Source of the DNA: DATDCV01 sp036524155
GTDB taxonomy: Bacteria; Verrucomicrobiota; Verrucomicrobiia; Limisphaerales; UBA8199
Reading direction: 5' to 3'
DNA: 23,494 bases
NCBI GenBank assembly: GCA_036524155.1
Contig: DATDCV010000145.1
Location: forward strand, 1 to 23,494
This document shows, piece by piece, positions 8,201 through 15,223 of this stretch. Made by a program: the position numbers and the translations under genes. Every line of letters starts with the position of its first letter. Position 1 is the stretch's first letter. The notes beneath the pieces were generated by a model. It ran no database searches. It saw only the letters and a list, made by a program, of their open reading frames with translations, and was not told where the DNA came from.

Positions 8201-11200
8201 AAACCGGAGCGAGACGGAGACTGGCTGTTGGTGCCGTTGCCGCGGGATGCCAATCGGGATCAGGCATTTGCCGTGGACATTGTCTATGATCAGAAGATCG
8301 ACTTGCGAACTTCGCTGTTTCCCCGGCGGGTGCACCTGACCGCCCCGCTGACGGATATTCCAAACACCTACGCCGAATGGCAATTGTTCGTGCCGGTATC
8401 ACAGCGGGTGAGCCGTTTCGAGGGCACCATGACGGTGGCGGGGGGAACCACTTACGATTGGCGTGATGCCTGGCAACGGTTCCTGCAGTTTTACGGGGAC
8501 CTGATCGAGCGGCATTTCGGCTTTCTGCTGTTTTGCTTTGGGCTCGCGCTCTTTGTCGTGCTGGTGGTCGCGGCCGCCCGCCGTGGCTTCCGTGGCGCGG
8601 TGGCGGTGCTGGTGACCTTTGCCATCGTGGCCGTGTTGGCGGCCATGATGTTGCCCGCTCTTAGCCGAGCCAAGTCCAGAGCGCAACGCATCAGCGCGGT
8701 CAACAACCTGAAGCAGATTGGCCTGGCGGCCAAGACCTGGTCACTCGACAACGGCGGCGGCTCGATGCCGCCCAACTACGAGGCGATGATGAACGAGCTG
8801 AGCACGGCCAAGGTCACTATCGACCCCAACACCGGCCGCCGTTTCATTTGGGTCGGCGCGGGCAAGAGTGACACCACCCCTGAGGCGATCCTGGCCTACT
8901 CGCCCTCGGATGTGGGGGGACGTGCCGTGCTGTTCGCCGACGGCAGCGTGCAGGTGATGAGCGCGGAAAAATTCCAGGAAGCGCTCGTACGCGATGCAGC
9001 CGTGCCACGCCTGCCGTTCTCCACCAACGCGCTGATCAATGCGCCGGTGGTTGCCGAAAGCCCGGCGCCGCCAGCCTCGGCCCAACCGTTGCCCCCCCAA
9101 CGCCCGGGGTTGCCTCCGCCGCCCGCAACTCCGATGGCTGTGGCTCAGCCGCCGCCGGCCGCCCCTCCTCCTGCAGCGGCAGGTGCCGCACAAATCAGGC
9201 CGACGACTAGCGGGGTCCGGCCCATCCGGATTGACGTGCCGCGGACCGGCCAATCATTCAATTTCACCAAAGTCCTTAATGCCGGTCAGGAGCCGCTATC
9301 CGTTAGCCTGTCGATGATGAGGCTGAAAACCTGGCGTACCCTGCAAATGGTGGTCCAGGTCTGCGCGTTCACCTTCGGCTTGGTCATGCTGTGGTGGCTG
9401 ATCCTGTTGCCGACCCGAAAAACCTTTTGGATGGCGGTTGCCGCCGCGTTGATCATTTGGTCCGTCGCCAACCTGCTTATCATGTGGCGCCTCCTCCATC
9501 TCGGCCTGATCGTTGCGATGCCTTCCGTTGTCGCGGGACTGGCGACCTGGATCGGATGGAGGGCATGGGAACGCTGGAGAGCCGCTCGGGGATCCCACGG
9601 AGCCCAGCCGCCGCCTTCCGTTCCTCCCGCCGGGACCGGGGCGCCTGCCGCGGTAACACTGCTGACTTTCCTAGCCTTCATCACAGCGGCTCTGCCCGTT
9701 ATTGCGGAGGACCTGGGAACGACCGCGATCTCCAACGCGGTTTCCATTGTTTCAGCCGGTTACACGGGCACGGTCAACGACAAAGTCGCACAGTTTGAGG
9801 CGACTATCCAAATTTCGACTAGCGCCACGAACCAACACGTACCCTTGTTCCTGGGCGACGTCGCTATCGAGTCATTTAGCGCAGAAGGCGAGGCCAGGCT
9901 GGTGCGTGAGGGAGGCTCGGTCGGTGTGCTGTTGCCACGCCGGGGAATGGCAAACCTGACGTGCCGGCTGGTGGCCAAACTGGGCGGAGACGTCACCCGG
10001 CGGCAGCTCGGGTTCCACATCCCGCCCGCGCTCTCGAGCCGTGTCGCATTGGTGCTCGATGAACCGGATGCGGACGTGGAGTTCCCGACCGCCGTGACGT
10101 TCGAACGCACGAGCGTCAACCAGCAGACGCGCGTGGAGGCGGTGATTGGCGCGGTGGAGCGCCTGGAACTGAATTGGACGCCGAGAGTCAAGCGAGCGGC
10201 TGAAATCGCGGCGACGGTCTTCGTGCAGAGCAGCGCGCTGGTATCCTTGGGCGGCGGCGTGATGAACACCCGCGCGACTCTGGATTACCAGGTCAGCCAG
10301 GGTGAACTAAAGCAAGTGCGCTTGCAGGTGCCTGCCGGCCAGCGTTTGTTGCGCGTGGACGGCGCGTCGATCCGTTCCTGGGAAATGAAGGACGACCGGT
10401 TGGTGGTCGATTTGCTCAAAGGGGTCTCCCCGAGCTACAAACTCACGGTCGAAACCGAGAGTCTGTTGGCCAGGCTGCCGGTGACTGTACAAATCGAAGT
10501 GCCTCACGCCCTCGAGGTCAAGCGCGAGACAGGCTTGATCGCCGTGCGCGGGAGTGATGAACTTTCGCTGGTGGTGGAAGCGGCCAAAGAGGTGCAGCGA
10601 GTCGATGCTGAAGAGTATCAGCGAGTGTCGCAGGACAAACTGGACGGTATTCTCAGCGCGTTCCGGTTTTTCAAAACCGACTTCGCGCTGAGCGTGCGCG
10701 CTGAACCAGTGCAGGCGCAAGTCGAGGCCGTGGTGCGGGATAGCATCCGGATCGGCTCGGAATCCGTCCAGTTGAGCGCGCGAGTCGATTACCTCATCAA
10801 GCGCGCCGGCTTGTTCACATTGCGACTGGCCTTGCCCGAGGTTTACCGGCTGGATTCGGTGGCAGGAACCAACATATCACAATGGGTCGAACGAACCGAA
10901 GAGAACAGTCGCGTGCTCGAGGTAAACCTGAAGGAGCGCACGATCGGTAAATACGACCTCAATCTGGTGCTGACCCGAAACTATAAGGAGCCGCCCGGCC
11001 GGTTGGCTGTCGTGGGAGTGCATCCGCTCGAAACCCAAAAGCTGAGCGGCTTCGTTTCCGTCACGGCTGAGCATGGCATTGCCGCCAAAACAGAGTCGTT
11101 TGATGGCCTGAGCGAAATCCCCCTTACCGACGTGCCGGGCGAGCGTGGTGTCGCCGGGACCGGCATGCTGGCCTACAAATTCGTTGCCGGAGCGGGCACC

Positions 11201-12904
11201 GCGCCGCCAGGCTGGCGTCTTACCGTTTCGACCGAGGCGGTCGAGCCGTGGGTCCGCGCCGAGGTGATGAACACGATCAGCATCAGCGAAACACTGGTGA
11301 GCGGACGTACCCTGGTGAAGTACGATATTGCGAACGCGCCGATAAAGGAGTTCCGAGTGCGGTTGCCGGCGGGGTTCAAGAACATTGAGATTACCGGTGG
11401 GCAGATCCGTCGGCGGGACGAGACGAATGGCGAATGGCGCGTTGAACTCCAAAGCAAGGTGCGGGGCGAATACGTGCTCGGGGTGACCTGGGAATTCTCC
11501 AAAGACGAGAAAACCAACGCGGTTGAGTTGGCGGGAGTGCACGCTTTGGGTGTGGAACGTGAAACCGGGTTCGTGGCCGTGAACGCGCGGCCGCCGCTCC
11601 AGGTGGCGGACAAAGCCGCGGACGAATTACTCAGCAAAATCGACGTGCGAGAACTGCCCGAATGGGCGGGGCCGGCCGACGCCGCGGCAGTGCTGGCTTA
11701 CCGGTACGTGCGATCTGGCTACCGGCTCGCGCTCGAAGCCCGGCGTTTCGATCAAGCCGAAGTGCTCCAGGCGCTCATCGACAGCGCGCGACTAACCACT
11801 GTGGTCGCAGATGACGGACAAATCATGACCGAGGTCGCGTTGACGATCCGCAATAACGGCCGGCAGCATTTGGAAATCGAGTTGCCAGGGCAAACCACGG
11901 TCTGGTCGGCGTTCGTGATGGGCGAACCCGTCCGGCCCAGCAAGCGCGAAGGAAAGCTGCTGCTGCCCCTGGCGCGGGAGGTGGCCTCGGACGCGCCTCT
12001 GCCAGTCGAGTTGACGTTTGTCGGGACGGAGCAATTTCCCAAGCACCGTGGCAGGGTCTCGCTGGCCTCGCCGAAATTCGACCTCCCGTTGAAGAATGCC
12101 CGATGGGATCTGTATCTGCCCCCGGATTACGAATACAGCCGGTTCGAAGGATCGATGAGCCGCTCGATAACGACCGACCTGATTGTGCCCCAGGAGCAGG
12201 TTTATTCTCTCTCGGAATACAATGACCAAAACCGTGCCCAGGCCGAACAACAGAAGATGGAAATGCGCTATGGGCTGAAGGAAGCGCGCGAGAATCTGAC
12301 CGGCGGCAATCTGCGCCAGGCTTTCAGCAGCTTTAAACGCTCAAAAGCCAAAGGCCAGCAATTCAAACAGGCTGCCGACGAGGACCGCGACTTGAAGCAA
12401 GTCGAGCAGGATTTGCGGCGAGCGCAGAGCAGCAACCTCATCGCCGCGCAGAATAATTATTATTTTGAGAATGCGGCGAAACTGGGTGACCAGCAGATGA
12501 TTCAGCTCCAGACAGCGCAACCAGCACCCGCCCAGACAATGCAGCAGCGAGCCTTGCCCCAGGGCCAGATGGGCGGTCTGGCGGCGAACTACGATATTGA
12601 TGTTGCCGGCCTGCAATGGGACAAACTCGAGAAAGCCCAACAGGTCGCCGCAAAAAAGGTCGCGCCGCTGCGCGTTAACCTCCCTACTCGCGGAGTCCGG
12701 TTTAGCTTCAGCCAGGTTCTTCAGACCGAACTCCGGAAGCCCATGACCGTCAAGTTGCTGGCGGAGAACACAAAAGTCCCGAGTTGGACCACGCGACTCG
12801 GCTTGAGCCTGTTGGGATTTGGAGGGCTTTGGGTAATTCTGGCCCTGCTTGCCCGGCGGAGGAGCAGGACTTGCCCGGCACGACTCACGGCGGGTTCAGA
12901 TTGA
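5246..12904 (+). CDS. Giant internally duplicated membrane protein with a buried prepilin-like segment
   Basis: The function of this 2552-residue protein is unknown. Residues 1-52 are a long signal sequence; the Met at residue 30 would give a more classical one. Residues 53-250 (INIDFG...AVLNGLQIV) resemble secreted galactose-binding/malectin-like domains. Four related beta-rich modules start near 434, 601, 754 and 935, and repeat near 1653, 1822, 2003 and 2179. The modules share a pattern of IRxW, an LP-containing strand and a closing VERExGxxxV. Between the halves lie a TM helix (1091-1111), a prepilin-like segment (1112-1246), a Pro-rich linker (1272-1313), three TM helices (about 1368-1437) and a signal-like helix (1470-1487). 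The second half has a Gln-rich, charged helical region (about 2325-2450) and a terminal TM helix (about 2516-2535) followed by Arg residues. Most of the protein is probably in the periplasm. The reading frame is open throughout. Confidence 0.85.
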   Translation: MKTNQIAQVNNAFLAMRRYGRRGLASRRKMRLVWSGGMLAAAMMVAVPLRAQTLINIDFGVGAASAKRGLAATGMGTNDFWNLYRHYDPKFTPGMPLVSDGKLEKAKLADSAESGVAIAVKNAPGVWGNASGDPMYDTYIFAQNGSNISVRVEGLAAGRYHFYLYGHADPDVAGEQNSSFTLTAGTNTLGPLAQMGGSGWKVGQPWQERAHYVVFRDIPVDETPVTIEVAAGPNGVAVLNGLQIVSRGTSPPRLLVATPPPAGPVSTNLLFREIRYDGKVSDNEARFAVTFEAESLTTNEISAPLFEGDVALVLPEVPDGLRIVSEGRRTRLFCAAPGSYRVKLELIAKITRSEPWNQVTFTGPAAAIASVKAKASREGVELQMLSGTQVSRTGSAAANVNALTAPLEGFLGPDRTVSMRWQSRAAEVARKSLVTVETTASAQITPTVVKFVTALRYEILQAPIPRLTIELPPTHALTKIQGDQIRDWQVKPDGERQVLSVEFIKPVENSCALTLFSEQTVEATPLTARLVPPQPLEVEREAGSFTVSADDMTVEINSAPGLRQVNAPSGTLAAYRFNARPIALETKLERILPVLKLTDRVSARLEETRFIVSHALNLGVEKAGIYALELALQPGFLVSGMKGDGIEDWKVADGLIQISFSSRVLGARKIDVQLEQANKEFPDRIVLLPLGVRGATNVITQLGASSSPGIRLKTAELSSLREIPVSSLPNRTDELLAFASEQPDWKLTLGTEKLSARLVAEVFNLVTIGDGQVGGSATIRYGIVNQGVQEFRVAVPAHWRNIEFTGANIRRKEQQTNVWTITLQEKAWGGYTLVLTYDYQFDPKGSTLDLAGAHTVGLEREAGSLGVMTAASLKLTPAAPVDPLRRVDEAELSESLRALCTRPLPLAYKYAGPDYRHSVQVTRFEELPVLEAVADRIELTTVLTEEGQLLNQASFMVKNNEKQFQRFKLPGGSEFWSSYVNSQPAKPERDGDWLLVPLPRDANRDQAFAVDIVYDQKIDLRTSLFPRRVHLTAPLTDIPNTYAEWQLFVPVSQRVSRFEGTMTVAGGTTYDWRDAWQRFLQFYGDLIERHFGFLLFCFGLALFVVLVVAAARRGFRGAVAVLVTFAIVAVLAAMMLPALSRAKSRAQRISAVNNLKQIGLAAKTWSLDNGGGSMPPNYEAMMNELSTAKVTIDPNTGRRFIWVGAGKSDTTPEAILAYSPSDVGGRAVLFADGSVQVMSAEKFQEALVRDAAVPRLPFSTNALINAPVVAESPAPPASAQPLPPQRPGLPPPPATPMAVAQPPPAAPPPAAAGAAQIRPTTSGVRPIRIDVPRTGQSFNFTKVLNAGQEPLSVSLSMMRLKTWRTLQMVVQVCAFTFGLVMLWWLILLPTRKTFWMAVAAALIIWSVANLLIMWRLLHLGLIVAMPSVVAGLATWIGWRAWERWRAARGSHGAQPPPSVPPAGTGAPAAVTLLTFLAFITAALPVIAEDLGTTAISNAVSIVSAGYTGTVNDKVAQFEATIQISTSATNQHVPLFLGDVAIESFSAEGEARLVREGGSVGVLLPRRGMANLTCRLVAKLGGDVTRRQLGFHIPPALSSRVALVLDEPDADVEFPTAVTFERTSVNQQTRVEAVIGAVERLELNWTPRVKRAAEIAATVFVQSSALVSLGGGVMNTRATLDYQVSQGELKQVRLQVPAGQRLLRVDGASIRSWEMKDDRLVVDLLKGVSPSYKLTVETESLLARLPVTVQIEVPHALEVKRETGLIAVRGSDELSLVVEAAKEVQRVDAEEYQRVSQDKLDGILSAFRFFKTDFALSVRAEPVQAQVEAVVRDSIRIGSESVQLSARVDYLIKRAGLFTLRLALPEVYRLDSVAGTNISQWVERTEENSRVLEVNLKERTIGKYDLNLVLTRNYKEPPGRLAVVGVHPLETQKLSGFVSVTAEHGIAAKTESFDGLSEIPLTDVPGERGVAGTGMLAYKFVAGAGTAPPGWRLTVSTEAVEPWVRAEVMNTISISETLVSGRTLVKYDIANAPIKEFRVRLPAGFKNIEITGGQIRRRDETNGEWRVELQSKVRGEYVLGVTWEFSKDEKTNAVELAGVHALGVERETGFVAVNARPPLQVADKAADELLSKIDVRELPEWAGPADAAAVLAYRYVRSGYRLALEARRFDQAEVLQALIDSARLTTVVADDGQIMTEVALTIRNNGRQHLEIELPGQTTVWSAFVMGEPVRPSKREGKLLLPLAREVASDAPLPVELTFVGTEQFPKHRGRVSLASPKFDLPLKNARWDLYLPPDYEYSRFEGSMSRSITTDLIVPQEQVYSLSEYNDQNRAQAEQQKMEMRYGLKEARENLTGGNLRQAFSSFKRSKAKGQQFKQAADEDRDLKQVEQDLRRAQSSNLIAAQNNYYFENAAKLGDQQMIQLQTAQPAPAQTMQQRALPQGQMGGLAANYDIDVAGLQWDKLEKAQQVAAKKVAPLRVNLPTRGVRFSFSQVLQTELRKPMTVKLLAENTKVPSWTTRLGLSLLGFGGLWVILALLARRRSRTCPARLTAGSD
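6545..9412 (+). repeat. First half of the internal protein duplication (modules A1-A4 plus tail)
   Basis: This encodes residues 434-1389. It has four modules, then SRFEGTM, the prepilin-like insert, PRTGQSFNFTKVL and a TM helix. Matches to the second half occur in the same order: LEVEREAG (536) with LEVKRETG (1756), VGLEREAG (856) with LGVERETG (2101), DRIELTTVL (935) with DSARLTTVV (2179), and SRFEGTM with SRFEGSM. The halves are clearly diverged, so the duplication is old. Confidence 0.8.
8579..8983 (+). other. Degenerate prepilin-like segment inside the giant protein
   Basis: Residues 1112-1246 read RRGF, a hydrophobic helix ending LAAMMLPALSRAKSRAQ, then NNLKQIGLA, and later GGRAVLFADG. 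This is the layout of the short type IV prepilin-like (DUF1559/H-X9-DG) proteins common in Verrucomicrobia and Planctomycetes. The Gly-Phe cleavage position is kept (Gly1114-Phe1115). The usual Glu at +5 is Val1119, and the usual His of H-X9-DG is Asp1222 before Asp1232-Gly1233. Processing by prepilin peptidase is therefore unlikely. Confidence 0.75.
10202..12865 (+). repeat. Second half of the internal protein duplication (modules B1-B4 plus tail)
   Basis: This encodes residues 1653-2540. The closing motifs of its first three modules, at 1756, 1928 and 2101, are 172-173 residues apart. After SRFEGSM comes a Gln-rich helical region where the first half has the prepilin-like insert. Then come LPTRGVRFSFSQVL and a TM helix, matching the end of the first half. 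Confidence 0.8.
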
Positions 12905-13010
12905 AAAATGCCAATCCCCGCCTGGCTTGGAACTCGAGGGTTGCGATAATCCGTTGCTGGACTTTCGCGGCTGGAACCCGTAAGAATCTGCCCACGAATT
13001 CGACAACACT

Positions 13011-14198
13011 ATGAAATTAAATTCCACTTTGACCAGCATTTCAGCCGTGTTCTGCGTTGCCTCGGGTTTATACGCGGCTAATGTCGGATCGCCGTTTTAT
13101 GGCGACGCTCCCGACGAACATCATCCCTGGGCCGTGCATGACCAAAATCGTCCCCAACCCAAATTGGTGACGCCGGGCACCTTCAGCACGCAGGAACAAC
13201 CTGGAAAACCGCCGTCGGACGCTGTGATTCTGTTTGACGGCACTGATCTCTCGAAGTGGGAAGCGGACGAAGGGCAGGGTGTCCCGACCAAATGGGTGGT
13301 CAAGAACGGCGCAATGGAGTGTGTCCCAGGTTCGGGCTACATCCGCACCAAGGAGAAGTTTGGGGATTGCCAGCTTCACGTCGAATGGGCGGCCCCGACA
13401 AAAGTCCAGGGGGAAAGCCAGGGCCGGGGAAACAGCGGCGTGTTCCTGATGGGGCAGGTCGAAATCCAGGTCCTTGACAATTTCGACAACCCCACGTACG
13501 CGGACGGTTTTGCCGCATCCGTTTATGGAGTGATGCCGCCGTTCGCCAATGCGCTCCGGCCGCCCGGAGAATTTCAGACCTACGACATCGTTTTCCGGCG
13601 TCCGATCTACAAAGACGGCAAGCAACTGGATCCCGGCTATGTAACGGTCTTCCTTAACGGCGTGCTGGTGCAGGACCACACGATGCTCGAAGGCGGTACG
13701 GGCCACATGGCGCGGAGCAAGCCGGGTCCCTTCCCGGAGGTCGGCCCGCTGAAGCTCCAGGACCATGGCAACCCGGTCCGTTTCCGCAACGTCTGGTACC
13801 GGCCGTTGCCCAAACGCGCTATCGAAGGCGGCACCGACGGCTACCTCACCACCGAAGCGACCATGGCCAAGCGCGCTGAAATCGCCGAAATGATTCGCAA
13901 GGACGCCGACAAACTGAAGAATGCTGACAACCCCGTGCCGGAAATGCTTCGCCTGGCAGAGTCGATGGTTTATGAGCAGGATTCGGAAGCGCAGGGCCGC
14001 GCCGCTGAACTCGCGCGACAATACTTCGACAGCTTGCAGCAGCTATCGGCTGATAAACTCGCGGCGAAAAAGGACGAGATCAAGCACCTCCGCAACGTGG
14101 TGAAATACCTCGTCAAGTTCAACATTATCCCCGAAGACTATGAGGGCCTGGCGGCACTCGAGCAGATCATCAAAGAACACAACTGGGACAAGAAATAG
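13011..14198 (+). CDS. Secreted DUF1080 (3-keto-disaccharide hydrolase-like) protein
   Basis: The 395-residue protein has a signal peptide (about residues 1-22, ending near LYAAN). A DUF1080 domain covers about 65-265. Its typical features are VILFDGTDLSKWE, an Asn-Gly-rich strand, RGNSGVFLMGQVEIQVLDN, the FQTYDIVFRRP strand, VFLNGVLVQD and the closing KLQDHGNPVRFRNVWYRPL. This is a concanavalin-type beta-sandwich abundant in Verrucomicrobia and Planctomycetes. Some members hydrolyse 3-keto-glycosides, but catalysis here is inferred from the family only. Residues about 280-395 are helical and charged, an extension not needed by the core fold. The ATG at 13011 has no visible Shine-Dalgarno site. 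The gene lies 106 bases after the giant gene and is followed by a strong terminator, so the two could share a transcript. Confidence 0.92.
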   Translation: MKLNSTLTSISAVFCVASGLYAANVGSPFYGDAPDEHHPWAVHDQNRPQPKLVTPGTFSTQEQPGKPPSDAVILFDGTDLSKWEADEGQGVPTKWVVKNGAMECVPGSGYIRTKEKFGDCQLHVEWAAPTKVQGESQGRGNSGVFLMGQVEIQVLDNFDNPTYADGFAASVYGVMPPFANALRPPGEFQTYDIVFRRPIYKDGKQLDPGYVTVFLNGVLVQDHTMLEGGTGHMARSKPGPFPEVGPLKLQDHGNPVRFRNVWYRPLPKRAIEGGTDGYLTTEATMAKRAEIAEMIRKDADKLKNADNPVPEMLRLAESMVYEQDSEAQGRAAELARQYFDSLQQLSADKLAAKKDEIKHLRNVVKYLVKFNIIPEDYEGLAALEQIIKEHNWDKK

Positions 14199-14225
14199 CT
14201 GGAAACACGCTTGACCGGTTTCTCG

Positions 14226-14254
14226 CGCGCGGCCTCCGAGCCGCGCGTCTTTTT
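14226..14254 (+). terminator. Intrinsic terminator of the DUF1080 gene
   Basis: A perfect 8-bp GC-rich stem (14226-14233 with 14240-14247) and a 6-base loop are followed by TCTTTTT. It starts 28 bases after the DUF1080 stop codon. Confidence 0.85.
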
Positions 14255-14400
14255 GTCGTCCACGACGACCGGGTCAATCTGGCCGGACAAGTAACCACCT
14301 CGGCCGATTCCGCGCCTAAATCCGCCTCCAGGGATGCCGGCAATCGGTTCTCCCGGGTGAAAGCCCCGCTTTCATGCAGGCAGGTTGATCTGCGCACGGG

Positions 14401-14430
14401 AAAAAAACGGCCGCCCTGGAGGGCGGCCGC
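14401..14430 (-). terminator. Intrinsic terminator of the DUF3455 gene
   Basis: A perfect 9-bp stem (14408-14416 with 14421-14429) and a 4-base loop are followed, on the minus strand, by seven T (14407-14401). It starts about 40 bases after the stop of the minus-strand gene. With the plus-strand terminator it closes a convergent gene pair. Nothing else was seen in the 272-base gap (14199-14470). Confidence 0.88.
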
Positions 14431-14470
14431 TGTATCTCGCTTAAGTCCCCATGCGCTAGAGTGAACTATC

Positions 14471-15073
14471 TCAAGGTTCGTTGTTCTCTGCCGCGCTGGG
14501 GTCGGCGCGGTAGAAGTAATACTCGGCGGTGTAGGGGACCGCTGCCTGTTCTCCCGCCACCGTCCCCGGGTTCGTGGGCGCTTTTCCTCCCAACGTGTTC
14601 ACCCGCTGGATGAACGTGACTCCGTCAAAGATCCCCGGACCATGGCTTGAGGATGCGACCAGCAGCAACCACGGGATGGAATCGGGATCGGGAGTGCACC
14701 CCGTCACGCGAACCCCCACCACCGCGCTGCCACTGTTGCTCTGCCACGTTGGCCCCGCGAAGTGCCGCCCCACCGCCCCATGGTGACCGGCGTCGGCATA
14801 CAACGTTGCTTCCGGCGCCACGAAAACCCATTTGGTGCCGTCCCAGGTGTAGATCTGGAAGCCCAGCGCGTAAACGTGGAAGGCCACTTTGTTGCCCGCC
14901 GGCGCCTGCAGGCTGTCGCATAGCGGTGCAGGCAGCGCTGGCGCCCGCGCCCCCGTCTCCTGTCCACGCGCATACAGTGAAAACGCGAGCATCGATAAGG
15001 CGATTACTCCCACGCTTGATTTCAACAGCGGATGTCCACACGGGCCCCGGCTCTGCGGTTGTAGTGTTCTCAT
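14471..15073 (-). CDS. Secreted DUF3455 family protein
   Basis: The 200-residue protein has a hydrophobic export segment at about residues 18-36, cleaved probably near ARGQE. The rest fits DUF3455 well: APAGNKVAFHVYALGFQIYTW, then W.F..PEATLYAD, HFAGPTWQSNSGSAVVG, SIPWLLLVASSS, FIQRVNTLGGKAPTNPGT, and VPYTAEYYFYRA at the end. The family is found in bacteria and fungi and has no established function, so none is assigned. The start is well supported: AAGGAG lies seven bases before the ATG, one of the few clear ribosome sites in the window. It is on the same strand as the kinase gene, 150 bases downstream, and has its own terminator. It may be separately transcribed. Confidence 0.9.
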   Translation of the reverse strand: MRTLQPQSRGPCGHPLLKSSVGVIALSMLAFSLYARGQETGARAPALPAPLCDSLQAPAGNKVAFHVYALGFQIYTWDGTKWVFVAPEATLYADAGHHGAVGRHFAGPTWQSNSGSAVVGVRVTGCTPDPDSIPWLLLVASSSHGPGIFDGVTFIQRVNTLGGKAPTNPGTVAGEQAAVPYTAEYYFYRADPSAAENNEP

Positions 15074-15080
15074 ATGTCTT

Positions 15081-15086
15081 CTCCTT
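15081..15086 (-). promoter_or_regulatory. Ribosome binding site of the DUF3455 gene
   Basis: AAGGAG on the minus strand, seven bases before ATG 15073. It fixes the start and contrasts with the weak or missing sites of most neighbouring genes. Confidence 0.85.
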
Positions 15087-15093
15087 TTTTGTC

Positions 15094-15119
15094 CAGGCGC
15101 TCTCGCCTGTCTGTTTTTT
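15094..15119. other. Hairpin in the DUF3455 leader
   Basis: A perfect 6-bp stem (15094-15099 with 15104-15109) with a 4-base loop lies just before the ribosome site of the minus-strand gene. On the plus strand it is followed by TCTGTTTTTT and would look like an intrinsic terminator, but no plus-strand gene precedes it. It may stop stray antisense transcripts or act in the leader. Confidence 0.35.
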
Positions 15120-15200
15120 ATTTTCTCAAGATGCGTTCGACTGAAACGCTCCTACTTCTTACAGAAGAACTGAGGCGGAGATATTACAGAAAATCTCGTC

Positions 15201-15214
15201 GCATCTTTAGATGC
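15201..15214. other. Short palindrome after the kinase gene
   Basis: Six-base arms with a two-base centre lie 9 bases after the kinase stop codon on the minus strand. No T-run follows on the minus strand, so it is not a normal intrinsic terminator. It could protect a 3' end or be chance. Confidence 0.3.
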
Positions 15215-15223
15215 TCCTCTTAC

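Noticed and set aside
8579..8983. A separate pilin gene between two genes
   Set aside because: The frame is open without a stop from 5246 to 12904, and the FxF...VL element of the first half lies after the segment. It is therefore an insert in one protein, unless the sequence has an error.
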